From JABCPE02 sp963520375 (lineage in GTDB: Bacteria; Bacteroidota; Bacteroidia; Flavobacteriales; Weeksellaceae), in NCBI GenBank assembly GCA_963520375.1, contig CAUQQF010000014.1:1-50091 (forward strand): a stretch of DNA of 50,091 bases, in the 5' to 3' direction. Position numbers and translations under genes: made by a program. Under the pieces are notes generated by a model that was not told where the DNA came from, ran no database searches, and saw nothing but the letters and a program-made list of their open reading frames with translations. Positions 33,171 through 41,422 of the stretch are shown piece after piece (the first letter of the stretch is position 1; every line of letters begins with the position of its first letter).

Positions 33171-34428
33171 ATCCATATTTTCGCTAATTTTCTTGGGAAT
33201 TTCTGCTTTGGGATTTGCTCAGAAAAATGATTTTTCATTCAAAAGAGCCATAAAACCAAACCCTGCTACTGAGTGGAACAAAATAGAAATTCCCTTGCCA
33301 ATGTACGAAAAATTGAACCAAAATTTTTCTGACATCAGAATTTATCAGCTTTCGGGAAAAGACTCGCTGGAGGTTCCATATTTACTGTCCAAAACGCAAT
33401 TTGCTTCCCTTGAAAATGAAACTACTGAATATATAGGTTTTAAAATCCTAAATCAGACCAAAACTGCTGATGGATACTATTTTACGCTGGAAAGTCCCAT
33501 CACAGCGGATATAGAAGAAATTGACCTGCATTTTTCTAATCAAAATTTTGACTGGAAAATCACCTTGGAAGGCAGCCACGACCAAAAACAATGGTATTCT
33601 ATTTTGGAAAATTACCGAATACTTTCCATCCAAAACAGCAAAACTGATTACAATTTCCAGCTGCTAGCTTTCGAAAAAACGAATTATAAATTTTACCGAA
33701 TTTTCATTCCTAGTAAAGAAACTCCTATTTTGCAAAGGGCTTCTATGCAGGAGAAATTCACACCGAAAATAGAATTTAATAAACTGTTAATCAATAACAT
33801 AAAACAAACCAACAGCACAAAAGACAAAAACTCTGTCATCATATTTTCCCTGCCACACAAAATCCCTGTTTATTCACTGATTTTGAATATAGAGAAAAAC
33901 GATGCTTTTTCGCGCCCTATAGAGATTAAATATCTGGTAGACAGCGTAAAAACAGAAAAAGGCTGGGTGAAAAATTATGAAACTTTTTACTACGGAAAAA
34001 TCATTTACTACGGAGCGAAGGATTTAGATTTTTCATTTTCAAATAACGATGTGATATGGGCAAAGGACTTCCAAATTATCATTGAAAATCAAGACAATAC
34101 ACCTCTCACGATTAAATCTATCAATGCTGTTTCGCCTAAATATTTTATCTATTTTAAACCAAAAAACGAAGAAAATTATTTTCTATTTTATGGAAATAAA
34201 AAATCTTCCCTTCCAGAATATGATTTAAAACTGATAGAAGACAAGGTTTTCAAACTTTCAAAAGCTGATGCAAGCCTCTCTGATGAGGAAAAACTCCCTA
34301 AAAAGAAAAAAACCACCAAAGAACCTTTATTTAAGGACAAAGGCTGGCTTTGGGGGGTGATGATTCTTATTATCTGTATTTTAGGATTTTTCAGCCACAG
34401 AATGCTTTCTACAAAGCAGGAAGAGTAG
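33154..34428 (+). CDS. DUF3999 membrane-anchored protein
   Basis: A 424-residue protein with a signal peptide (to about 22, GFAQK), a large exported beta-rich part (DFSFKRAIKPNPATEW, EIPLPMYEKLN, RIYQLSGKDSLEVPYLLSKT), and one C-terminal membrane helix (about 397-415, WLWGVMILIICILGFF) ending in a short cytoplasmic tail. This is the DUF3999 layout, and the gene overlaps the end of the DUF2339 gene. Start: ATG 33154; a GTG one codon earlier is possible. Its stop codon directly abuts that of the convergent RsmB-like gene, with no terminator in between. Confidence 0.85.
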   Translation: MKLKIKSIFSLIFLGISALGFAQKNDFSFKRAIKPNPATEWNKIEIPLPMYEKLNQNFSDIRIYQLSGKDSLEVPYLLSKTQFASLENETTEYIGFKILNQTKTADGYYFTLESPITADIEEIDLHFSNQNFDWKITLEGSHDQKQWYSILENYRILSIQNSKTDYNFQLLAFEKTNYKFYRIFIPSKETPILQRASMQEKFTPKIEFNKLLINNIKQTNSTKDKNSVIIFSLPHKIPVYSLILNIEKNDAFSRPIEIKYLVDSVKTEKGWVKNYETFYYGKIIYYGAKDLDFSFSNNDVIWAKDFQIIIENQDNTPLTIKSINAVSPKYFIYFKPKNEENYFLFYGNKKSSLPEYDLKLIEDKVFKLSKADASLSDEEKLPKKKKTTKEPLFKDKGWLWGVMILIICILGFFSHRMLSTKQEE

Positions 34429-35631
34429 TTATTTTCTCTCTATCAGCGCCATGTAGAAACCATCATAGCCATCGCTCGGCATGATGTTTCCCTCCTCCAC
34501 AAGGGCAAATTCTGTATTTTCGGCAAGGAATTTTCGGACCTGTTCTCCGTTTTCAGATGGAAGAATGGAGCATGTGGCATAGACCATTTTCCCTCCTTTT
34601 TTCAGGATTTTAGAATAGTTTTGCAGAATGTTTTCCTGCTCGGTTTTTATTCTGTTGATGAAATCTTCATCTATTTTCCACTTGCTGTCAGGATTTCTTT
34701 TCAGCACTCCGAGCCCTGAGCATGGCGCATCTATCAGAAGTCTGTCTGCCGTGTTGTGAAGCCTTTTGATGACTTTATTATCTTCTATAAATCTAGTTTC
34801 TATGTTGAAAGCTCCTGCTCTTTTTGCTCTTCGTTTCAGCTCGGCTAGTTTCCATTCGTAGATGTCTAATGCTATTATCTGCCCTTTATTTTTCATCAAA
34901 GCAGCGATATGAAGGGTTTTCCCTCCTGCGCCCGCACAGGCATCCACCACTCTCATTCCTTCTTTTACATCCAAAAGTTCGGCTATTTTTTGTGATGAAG
35001 CATCCTGCACCTCAAAAAAACCTTCCTTAAAGGCCGATGTAAGAAATACATTTTTCTTTTCTTCCAGCTGGACAGCATCTGGATAACCTCTTAATAAAAA
35101 GGAATTTACGCTCTCTTCTTTTAAAATTTCTACAAGATTTTCTGCTGAAATTTTGAGTGAATTTGCCCTCAAAATCACAGGCGCCTGTTCATTGAGAGCG
35201 GACATTTCTTTCTCCCATTTTTCTCCCAGCTCTTTTTCAAACAAACCTGCCAGCCAGTCTGGCACAGAGTGTTCTATTGCTTTGGTAGGGAATGTTTTTT
35301 TGTCCAATTTAGACAAAATTCCGCCTGTTTTTATTCCATCAAATTCATCAAATTTCTTGTATTTTACCTTTTTCCAAAGGAGATAAGCCAAAATCAAATT
35401 GTAGATATTAGACGGCTTTGTCCCCTCGCCCATGTAGTATTCTAGGCGTTTTTTCCAGCGGACTATATCATAGAATATCTCCGAAACCACCTGCCTGTCG
35501 GCACTTCCCCATTTTTTATGAGCTTTTAGTAATCGCTCTAAAACTTTATCAGCATATTTCTTATCCTGAAAAAAAGTCTCCTCCAATGCATCATGAATTC
35601 CTATCAGTAAGTTGCGGTGTATCAATTCCAT
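34429..35631 (-). CDS. RsmB/NOP-family rRNA (cytosine-5) methyltransferase
   Basis: A SAM-dependent m5C methyltransferase of RNA, 400 residues from the ATG at 35631. N-terminal helical NusB-like part to about 130, then the Rossmann domain: VVDACAGAGGKTLHIAALM (228-246), ALDIYEWKL (254-262), LLIDAPCSGLGVLKRNP (298-314, Cys304) and YATCSILPSENG (351-362, Cys354 as catalytic nucleophile). Target likely 16S rRNA, as for RsmB, but the exact base is not certain. A TTG at 35652 is in frame but lies inside the promoter box 35650-35657, so ATG 35631 is the start. Confidence 0.9.
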   Translation of the reverse strand: MELIHRNLLIGIHDALEETFFQDKKYADKVLERLLKAHKKWGSADRQVVSEIFYDIVRWKKRLEYYMGEGTKPSNIYNLILAYLLWKKVKYKKFDEFDGIKTGGILSKLDKKTFPTKAIEHSVPDWLAGLFEKELGEKWEKEMSALNEQAPVILRANSLKISAENLVEILKEESVNSFLLRGYPDAVQLEEKKNVFLTSAFKEGFFEVQDASSQKIAELLDVKEGMRVVDACAGAGGKTLHIAALMKNKGQIIALDIYEWKLAELKRRAKRAGAFNIETRFIEDNKVIKRLHNTADRLLIDAPCSGLGVLKRNPDSKWKIDEDFINRIKTEQENILQNYSKILKKGGKMVYATCSILPSENGEQVRKFLAENTEFALVEEGNIMPSDGYDGFYMALIERK

Positions 35632-35649
35632 GTTTGTATAAATTTCGGA

Positions 35650-35657
35650 CAAAAATA
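35650..35657 (-). promoter_or_regulatory. -7 promoter box (TATTTTTG) for the RsmB-like gene
   Basis: Reverse-strand TATTTTTG, 18 bases upstream of the ATG at 35631. It overlaps an in-frame TTG that would otherwise look like a start. Confidence 0.5.
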
Positions 35658-35750
35658 CATTTTAAAAACCAAAACTCCCAAAATTATTTGAGAATACGGA
35701 CTTTGTGAATTATTTTTTTCTTAAATTAGCATCTATAAATTTATTTAATT

Positions 35751-37418
35751 ATGAAAAGATATTCTTTATTTGCGTTTCTATTTTTGCTTTCGGCAAATTT
35801 ATTTTTCGCACAAAAACCCATTTACACAAAGGCAAAAGTAACTGCCGTGAAAGTGTATAGAAACTCTGCAGAACTGCAGAACACAGTAAGTTTCAGTGTT
35901 CCTTCGGGAATTTCCGAAATAGTGATTGGCAACATTTCGGAGGAGATTAACGAAAAAACCATCCAAATCGGTGTAAACAGCAAGAACATTTCTATTCTTT
36001 CCTCGCAGTTTACCAATGATTATTCCACAGATTTTAAAATGGATACTACCAATCCACAAATTAAAAAAGTGAATGACAGCATCAAAATCGTGGAAAACCT
36101 CATCTCTAAAAACCGAATAGAGCTGGATGCCAACAAGAAAGCCGTAGAACTTTTGGACAAAAACCAAACCGTGCTGGTGGGAAGCAACTCCTCCAATGTT
36201 GCACAGCTGACACAGCTGACCGAGTTCTACACCAACAAAAGAATAGAGCTGGAAAACAAACTCGTTTCCCTCAAAACAAAAGGCGATGACCTCAGTAAAA
36301 AACTTTCCCGACTGAAAAGCAGCTTAAAAACCAAAGAACAGAAGGAAGCAGAAGAGTTTGCAGATGGCGTAATCGTCCTAAAACTAATGTCTCCTACGGC
36401 TGGAAATATCAAACTGAATATCAACTATCTTACAGACAATGTATCTTGGAAGCCTTACTACGAGATAAAAGCTGACAAAATCTCTGCTCCGCTGGATATA
36501 ACTTTCAAGGCTACTGTAAAACAAAATACAGGACTGGACTGGAAAGGCGTAAAACTTACCCTTATCAATGGAAATTCTTCCAGAAACAATTATGCTCCTA
36601 CGGTAAGCCCTTGGTTCATCTATGCACAAAGCCCGAAAGAAAGAGAAATCCTAAGGGAAGAAAAAATTGCCGACAAATCTGCTGCCATAAGAATCAGAGG
36701 AATGGGAAGTGTAAATGCAGAAAAGTATGATGATTTTCAATCCAATGCTTTAGAAGGTCGTGTCGAAGGTGTAGCTGTAGGCTACGCTGGGTTTAATGTC
36801 AATGCAAACGAGCTCAATACCAGCTATGATATAGACATTCCTTACGATATCTTGTCCAATAACGAAGACCACCTCATCAGTCTTTATCAGCAGAAAATCC
36901 CTGCCGATTATCAATACTTCACTGCGCCTAATTACAGGAGAGAAGCTTATCTTTTAGCGAAGGTAAAGGATTTCAGCAAGTATCATTTGGTTTCTGCGCC
37001 TGCGAGTGTCATCTTTGAGAACATGTATATCGGTGAAACACGCGTCAGCCCAGACCAAACCAACAATGAAATGAACATCACGCTGGGCAACGACCCGAAA
37101 ATCAGCATCAGAAGAGAAGATATCCAAGATAAATCTGGCGAAAAATTCCTCTCTTCTTACCGCGAAAAGGTGGTTACATATGATTTAATCATCAAAAACA
37201 ACAAGAAAGAGCAAATCAGCATGGAAATCAAAGACCGTTTCCCACTGAGCAACAACGAAGCCGTGAAAATAGAAGTGCTTGACAAAAGCGGTGCCGCGAA
37301 GGACGACGAAAAAGGCTTCCTCACATGGAACATAAAACTCTCTCCTTCCGAAACCAAAAAACTGAGAGTAAGCTACAAAGTCCGCTACCCGAAAGACTAC
37401 ACCGTAAGCGGATTATAA
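35751..37418 (+). CDS. DUF4139 / mucoidy-inhibitor-A-like exported protein
   Basis: A 555-residue protein with a signal peptide (to about 20, LFFAQ), an N-terminal DUF4140-like part (about 28-90, VTAVKVYRNSAELQN), a coiled coil (about 105-205), and a C-terminal DUF4139 domain (about 208-555, NYLTDNVSWKPYYEIKAD, ATVKQNTGLDWKGVKLTL, final YKVRYPKDYTV). Such proteins are related to MuiA; function unknown. Inside the DUF4139 domain, residues 313-343 resemble the plug of SusC-type receptors (IRIRGMGSVNA, then ALEGRVEGVAVG). Monocistronic with a terminator behind it. Confidence 0.85.
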   Translation: MKRYSLFAFLFLLSANLFFAQKPIYTKAKVTAVKVYRNSAELQNTVSFSVPSGISEIVIGNISEEINEKTIQIGVNSKNISILSSQFTNDYSTDFKMDTTNPQIKKVNDSIKIVENLISKNRIELDANKKAVELLDKNQTVLVGSNSSNVAQLTQLTEFYTNKRIELENKLVSLKTKGDDLSKKLSRLKSSLKTKEQKEAEEFADGVIVLKLMSPTAGNIKLNINYLTDNVSWKPYYEIKADKISAPLDITFKATVKQNTGLDWKGVKLTLINGNSSRNNYAPTVSPWFIYAQSPKEREILREEKIADKSAAIRIRGMGSVNAEKYDDFQSNALEGRVEGVAVGYAGFNVNANELNTSYDIDIPYDILSNNEDHLISLYQQKIPADYQYFTAPNYRREAYLLAKVKDFSKYHLVSAPASVIFENMYIGETRVSPDQTNNEMNITLGNDPKISIRREDIQDKSGEKFLSSYREKVVTYDLIIKNNKKEQISMEIKDRFPLSNNEAVKIEVLDKSGAAKDDEKGFLTWNIKLSPSETKKLRVSYKVRYPKDYTVSGL

Positions 37419-37422
37419 AAAC

Positions 37423-37453
37423 AAAAAACTCCCTCATATGATGGGAGTTTTTT
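37423..37453. terminator. Terminator after the DUF4139 gene
   Basis: An 11-bp stem (37423-37433 with 37443-37453), loop containing the palindrome TCATATGA, T-run on the forward strand and A-run (T-run for the reverse strand) on the other side. It can also end the transcript of the convergent small membrane gene. Confidence 0.85.
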
Positions 37454-37473
37454 TATTGTTATTTTATTGATTT

Positions 37474-37809
37474 TCAGGAAATAAACCAATTAAAACTTTC
37501 ATATATACATATATAGAGAGAGAAATAAAGATTATCCCTAAATGGTTCTATTGTTAATAACAATGTAATGATTATAAGCAGTATGATATCTAATCTAAAT
37601 GATTCATATTTTTTTCTAATGAAGAATACTATACTTTCTATTATCAAATATAAAATAGTAAACGAAACTATTACAAACATAGTGAATATGTATTTTATCC
37701 CGTGCCTGTCATTTTCTACTTTATGTAATATATAAAGCATTGTAAAAAACGGAACAGCGGGAACTAGCAAAATACGAAGAAGCAAATGTATAATAGTTCG
37801 TTTAATCAT
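37474..37809 (-). CDS. Small membrane protein, tandem copy A (full length)
   Basis: A 111-residue protein with about three membrane segments (about 8-29, 42-63, 72-90) and a conserved ENDRHGIK loop between the first two. No family recognised. It is a close paralogue of the next gene upstream (37878-38159): both begin MIKRTIIHLLLRILLVP, and 57 of 60 bases at their 5' ends are the same by eye. This copy is longer, with 25 extra residues at the end. Between the two copies lies a fossil of the prfC 3' end, showing how the pair arose. Confidence 0.65.
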   Translation of the reverse strand: MIKRTIIHLLLRILLVPAVPFFTMLYILHKVENDRHGIKYIFTMFVIVSFTILYLIIESIVFFIRKKYESFRLDIILLIIITLLLTIEPFRDNLYFSLYICIYESFNWFIS

Positions 37810-37810
37810 T
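37751..37810. repeat. Direct repeat, copy A (5' end of small membrane gene A)
   Basis: Sixty bases that match 38101-38160 at 57 positions. Part of the tandem duplication downstream of prfC. Confidence 0.85.
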
Positions 37811-37814
37811 GTTT

Positions 37815-37880
37815 TTAATCATTAAATCCACTAACGAAAAGCTGTATCTAATTCCATAATTTCTCTAAATGCTTTTGTCA
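37815..37880 (-). pseudogene. Fossil of the prfC 3' end between the duplicated genes
   Basis: Bases 37815-37839 match the last 25 bases of prfC (38152-38176) at 22 positions, including the stop codon. Further up, an ATGACA and a weaker similarity correspond to prfC's MTQEKF codons, so the remnant likely reaches about 37880, where it meets the end of small membrane gene B. The frame is broken by stops. The outer limit is less sure than the first 25 bases. Confidence 0.7.
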
Positions 37881-38159
37881 TAAAACACAACAATAGCAAT
37901 ACAATAATGCCAATGCAATGATTATAAAAGATATAACATTTAGCTTAAACGACTTATAATCATCTTTAATAAAGAACACTATGCTCTCTATGAATAAATA
38001 CAAAATAGTGAACAAGATAGTTACAAATATAACAACCATCAATTTAATCCCGTGCCTGTCATTTTCTAACCCTTGAAACAGATAAACCATCACAAAAAAC
38101 GGAACAACAGGAACGAGCAAAATACGAAGAAGCAAATGTATAATAGTTCGTTTAATCAT
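37878..38159 (-). CDS. Small membrane protein, tandem copy B (short)
   Basis: A 93-residue paralogue of copy A, with about three membrane segments and the same ENDRHGIK loop. It loses similarity to copy A after about residue 86 and ends in LLYCYCCVL, just where the prfC fossil begins, so its C-terminus was probably cut short by the duplication junction. The ATG at 38159 overlaps the end of prfC by 8 bases (ATGATTAA), so translation is likely coupled to prfC. A GTG three codons upstream is also in frame but lies inside prfC. Function unknown. Confidence 0.65.
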   Translation of the reverse strand: MIKRTIIHLLLRILLVPVVPFFVMVYLFQGLENDRHGIKLMVVIFVTILFTILYLFIESIVFFIKDDYKSFKLNVISFIIIALALLYCYCCVL

Positions 38160-38160
38160 T
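38101..38160. repeat. Direct repeat, copy B (prfC end and 5' end of small membrane gene B)
   Basis: Partner of 37751-37810, 57 of 60 positions the same by eye. Confidence 0.85.
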
Positions 38161-39744
38161 AAATTCACTGATGAAATGGAGTTTCACATTTGGGAATTTC
38201 TCCTGTGTCATTGTGATAGTGAATGCAGAATCTGCTAAAAATACCAGTTGATTATATTTATCTCTCGCTAAAAATCGCTGTTTCAGCCTTGCAAATTCCT
38301 TGAACTCTTCGGATTTTTCATCAGCCTCTACCCAGCATGCTTTGTGAATAGAAATCGGTTCGTAGGTGCATTTAGCGCCATACTCGTGCTCCAGTCTGTA
38401 TTGGATAACTTCGTATTGCAGCGCTCCCACCGTTCCGATAATCTTTCTTCCGTTCATTTCCAGAGTGAAAAGCTGTGCTACACCCTCGTCCATCAGCTGG
38501 TCTATACCTTTTGCAAGTTGTTTCGCTTTGAGTGGGTCATCATTGTTAATGAAACGGAAATGCTCAGGAGAGAAACTAGGAATTCCTTTAAAGTTCAGCT
38601 TTTCCCCAGCCGTGAGCGTATCTCCGATACGGAAATTCCCCGTATCATGCAGTCCGACAATATCCCCAGGGAAAGACTCATCTACTACTTCTTTTTTATC
38701 GGCGAAGAAAGCATTCGGAGAAGAGAATTTCATTTTCTTTCCTTCCCTTACGAGCAGGTAGTTTTCATTTCTTTTGAACACACCAGAAACGATTTTCACA
38801 AAGGCAAGCCTATCGCGGTGTTTTGGGTCCATATTGGCATGAATTTTAAACACAAAACCTGTGAAATTTTGTTCCTCTGGCTTCACGATTCTGCTGTCTG
38901 CCTGTTTTGGCTGAGGATTTGGAGCAATGTCAATAAATGCATCCAGCAGTTCTCTCACCCCAAAATTATTCAGCGCCGAACCAAAGAACACAGGCTGCTG
39001 CGTTCCTGCCATGTAATCTTCCCTGCTGAATTTAGGATAAACTGATTCCACCAGCTCCAGCTCATCTCTGAGAGTATTGGCTGCCTTTTCGCCTACGGCT
39101 TCATCTATCGCAGCATCATTAATATCATTAAAGGTAATGCTCTCCCCTACTTTTTGTTTCTTTTCTTCTAAAAACAACTGGATATTATTCTCCCAGATGT
39201 TATAAATCCCCTGAAAATCAGCCCCCATACCGATAGGCAGCGAAAGCGGAACCACAGAAAGCCCAAGCTTCTGCTCCACTTCATCCAACAGGTCAAAGGC
39301 ATCTTTCCCCTCTCTGTCCAGCTTATTGATGAAAACTATCATCGGGATGTTTCTCATACGGCACACCTGCACAAGTTTTTCGGTCTGCTCTTCCACCCCT
39401 TTTGCAACATCTATCACCACGATTACAGAGTCCACGGCAGTAAGCGTTCGGTAGGTATCTTCCGCAAAATCCTTATGCCCAGGAGTATCAAGGATGTTGA
39501 TTTTATGCCCTTTATAATTAAAAGCCAAAACGGAAGTCGCCACGGAAATCCCTCTCTGGCGCTCTATTTCCATAAAGTCAGAAGTTGCGCCTTTCTTTAT
39601 TTTATTAGATTTTACCGCCCCAGCCTCCTGAATAGCCCCTCCGAAGAGAAGGAGTTTCTCAGTAAGTGTGGTTTTTCCAGCATCTGGGTGGGAAATAATC
39701 CCAAAAGTTTTTCTTTTCTGTATTTCTTGAATTAAGTCTGACAT
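38152..39744 (-). CDS. prfC: Peptide chain release factor 3
   Basis: GTPase that frees release factors 1 and 2 from the ribosome after termination. In 530 residues: P-loop SHPDAGKTT (18-26), switch-2 DTPGHKDF (86-93), NKLD (140-143), then the RF3-specific middle and C-terminal domains (VGALQYEVIQYRLEHEYGA). Length matches E. coli RF3 (529). The ATG is at 39744. Small membrane gene B overlaps its end. A near-consensus CATTTTTG lies at 39763-39770. Confidence 0.97.
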   Translation of the reverse strand: MSDLIQEIQKRKTFGIISHPDAGKTTLTEKLLLFGGAIQEAGAVKSNKIKKGATSDFMEIERQRGISVATSVLAFNYKGHKINILDTPGHKDFAEDTYRTLTAVDSVIVVIDVAKGVEEQTEKLVQVCRMRNIPMIVFINKLDREGKDAFDLLDEVEQKLGLSVVPLSLPIGMGADFQGIYNIWENNIQLFLEEKKQKVGESITFNDINDAAIDEAVGEKAANTLRDELELVESVYPKFSREDYMAGTQQPVFFGSALNNFGVRELLDAFIDIAPNPQPKQADSRIVKPEEQNFTGFVFKIHANMDPKHRDRLAFVKIVSGVFKRNENYLLVREGKKMKFSSPNAFFADKKEVVDESFPGDIVGLHDTGNFRIGDTLTAGEKLNFKGIPSFSPEHFRFINNDDPLKAKQLAKGIDQLMDEGVAQLFTLEMNGRKIIGTVGALQYEVIQYRLEHEYGAKCTYEPISIHKACWVEADEKSEEFKEFARLKQRFLARDKYNQLVFLADSAFTITMTQEKFPNVKLHFISEFND

Positions 39745-39827
39745 ATCTATTTTTAAAATATCTGCAAAAATGGTGATTTTTAATGAAAATATTTACTTTT
39801 GCTGCCAAAAAAATTGATAGTAAATTA

Positions 39828-39860
39828 AAACCAGCGAATATCGATGATATTTGCTGGTTT
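39828..39860 (-). terminator. Terminator of the lipocalin-like gene
   Basis: A 15-bp stem (39828-39842 with 39846-39860) with one G-T pair and a short loop, about 20 bases after the stop codon; T-runs follow on the reverse strand. Confidence 0.8.
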
Positions 39861-39880
39861 GTTGTTTTAGTTTTAGTGGA

Positions 39881-40348
39881 TTATTGTTTGGTGAAAGTCC
39901 ATCTTACAGAATCATCTGCTTTGGTCTGTATCATTGTATTTCCATTAACCTCAATTTTAAAACTTAAAACTGGGTCAGCTGGACCTGCATTTTTACTAAT
40001 ATTAAAAATCTTACCATCTTTTAGCTCAAATTTTCCTTCATCTCCTTCAAAAGTTGCTGGATTATTAGGAGCCGCATTATGATAATTTTTATATGTACCA
40101 TCCGCTGTATAAACTTTATAAAGTGCAGTAATTGCTCCTGGTTTATAAACTCCATCTGTATCTTTTTGTTCATTTTTTGTAAGTTTCCATGTTCCTACAA
40201 CATCCTGAACAGAAACTGATGGTTTCTGTGGCACTACTTGCTCATCATCGCTACTTCTGCTGCATGAAGTAAGTGAAGTTCCTGCTAAAGCCATCACTCC
40301 TACCGCAAGGATAGGAAACATTCCTCTAAATAAATTGCTTTTTTTCAT
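39881..40348 (-). CDS. Lipocalin-like lipoprotein
   Basis: A 155-residue lipoprotein (lipid Cys29, TSCSRSSDDEQ) with the start of a lipocalin-like fold: VVGTWKLTKNEQKDTDGVYKPG (about 46-67), several strands (YKVYTADGTYKNY, GKFELKDGKIFNIS, LSFKIEVNGNTMIQT), and a closing VRWTFTKQ. Small lipocalin-like lipoproteins of this kind are common in flavobacteria; the ligand is unknown. The acidic run after the cysteine suggests surface display. The frame also opens at ATG 40384, adding a charged 12-residue leader; I chose 40348 because it gives a normal signal peptide, with a promoter box about 90 bases upstream. Confidence 0.75.
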   Translation of the reverse strand: MKKSNLFRGMFPILAVGVMALAGTSLTSCSRSSDDEQVVPQKPSVSVQDVVGTWKLTKNEQKDTDGVYKPGAITALYKVYTADGTYKNYHNAAPNNPATFEGDEGKFELKDGKIFNISKNAGPADPVLSFKIEVNGNTMIQTKADDSVRWTFTKQ

Positions 40349-40440
40349 AATTTTTTGAATTTTATGTTTCCTTTGTCTAAACATTGGAAACGGTTAATAA
40401 ATAATTAAGATCTGTTTGTTAGTTTATCCCTTTTACACTA

Positions 40441-40448
40441 CAAATTTA
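40441..40448 (-). promoter_or_regulatory. -7 promoter box (TAAATTTG) for the lipocalin-like gene
   Basis: Reverse-strand TAAATTTG matches TAnnTTTG. It would give a leader of about 85 bases to the ATG at 40348, which contains GTTTCC/GGAAAC arms (40366-40371 and 40386-40391). Confidence 0.45.
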
Positions 40449-40526
40449 CGAACCAATAAAAATAAAAACCAAAACCATACTACTGATATTTATTAGGATT
40501 TTGATAAAAATTTCAGCCAAACAAAA

Positions 40527-40554
40527 AAAACCAATGCTTTATTGCATTGGTTTT
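40527..40554 (-). terminator. Terminator of lpxK-punA
   Basis: A perfect 11-bp stem (40527-40537 with 40544-40554) with a 6-base loop and a T8 run on the reverse strand, about 55 bases after punA. Between it and punA sits a short tandem repeat of ATGTGTT (about 40561-40579). Confidence 0.8.
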
Positions 40555-40609
40555 GCTTTTATGTGTTATGTGTTATGTTCTTTTGGTTAAAAGAAATTTG
40601 AAATAAATT

Positions 40610-41422
40610 TTAGTATTCTTTTACTAGTCCTTTCACGATTTTAATAACGCTCGGCATCGCTGTATCAGCAGCTTTCAGCACCTCTTCGTGTGAAACTGCA
40701 AAGGCAATCTCCGGCCCGCCCAAATCAGTGATGATGGAAATACAGAAACAGTCCATTCCCATATGTTTTGCCACGATAACTTCTGGCACGGTGCTCATTC
40801 CTACAGCATCTCCACCGATGTAACGAACCAATCCATACTCCGCTGGCGTCTCAAAAGTAGGCCCTTGTAATGCTACATACACTCCTTTGTGAACTTTTAT
40901 GCTGTTTCGCTCTGCTACCTGCTCCGCTACTTCTATCATTTTTCTGTTATACGGCTCAGACATATCCACGAATCTCGGCCCTAATTCATCCAAATTCTTC
41001 CCACGAAGCGGATGCTCTGGCATCATGTTGATATGGTCTTTCACTATCATGATATCAGCCACTCGGAAGTTAGGATTTACTCCTCCAGAAGCATTAGAAA
41101 GAATTAAATTTTTAATTCCTAAAAGATGAAAAACACGGAAAGGAAAAGTCACCTTGTCCATAGTGTGCCCTTCGTAGTAGTGGAATCTACCGCTCATCAT
41201 CAGCACTTTTTTGCCTTCCAGCATTCCGTAGATTAGTTTCCCGCCGTGCCCTACTACGGTAGTCTGTGGGAAATTAGGAATATCCTTATACTCAAAAACA
41301 TGGATAGGCTCCACCTCATCTTTTAGTTTTCCTAAACCTGAACCCAAAACGATGGCAAAATCTGGTGTATCCTTAATAACTTCTTTAATGAAACTCGCGG
41401 TTTCCTTGATTTTCTCTAACAT
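40610..41422 (-). CDS. punA: Purine-nucleoside phosphorylase
   Basis: Splits purine nucleosides with phosphate into base and ribose 1-phosphate, for salvage. The 270-residue protein is of the trimeric PNP family: GSGLG (27-31), the phosphate-site His59 (VVGHGGKLIYG), RFHYYEGH (79-86), YVALQGPTFETPAEY (about 182-196, with the base-binding Glu) and GMSTVPEVIVAKH. The start (ATG 41422) lies 38 bases inside the end of lpxK, so the two are translated from one mRNA. It fits the nucleotide theme of the window. Confidence 0.95.
   Translation of the reverse strand: MLEKIKETASFIKEVIKDTPDFAIVLGSGLGKLKDEVEPIHVFEYKDIPNFPQTTVVGHGGKLIYGMLEGKKVLMMSGRFHYYEGHTMDKVTFPFRVFHLLGIKNLILSNASGGVNPNFRVADIMIVKDHINMMPEHPLRGKNLDELGPRFVDMSEPYNRKMIEVAEQVAERNSIKVHKGVYVALQGPTFETPAEYGLVRYIGGDAVGMSTVPEVIVAKHMGMDCFCISIITDLGGPEIAFAVSHEEVLKAADTAMPSVIKIVKGLVKEY

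Noticed and set aside
34426..34431. Stop codons of DUF3999 and the RsmB-like gene touch, with no terminator
   Set aside because: Compact convergent pairs are common; nothing more to be seen here.
38344..39045. A 233-codon open frame on the + strand inside prfC
   Set aside because: It is antisense to a clear RF3 gene, shows no family motif, and its codons look like mirror images of the real frame.
40561..40579. Short tandem repeat of ATGTGTT
   Set aside because: Under three copies; too small to call a repeat element and no sign of function.
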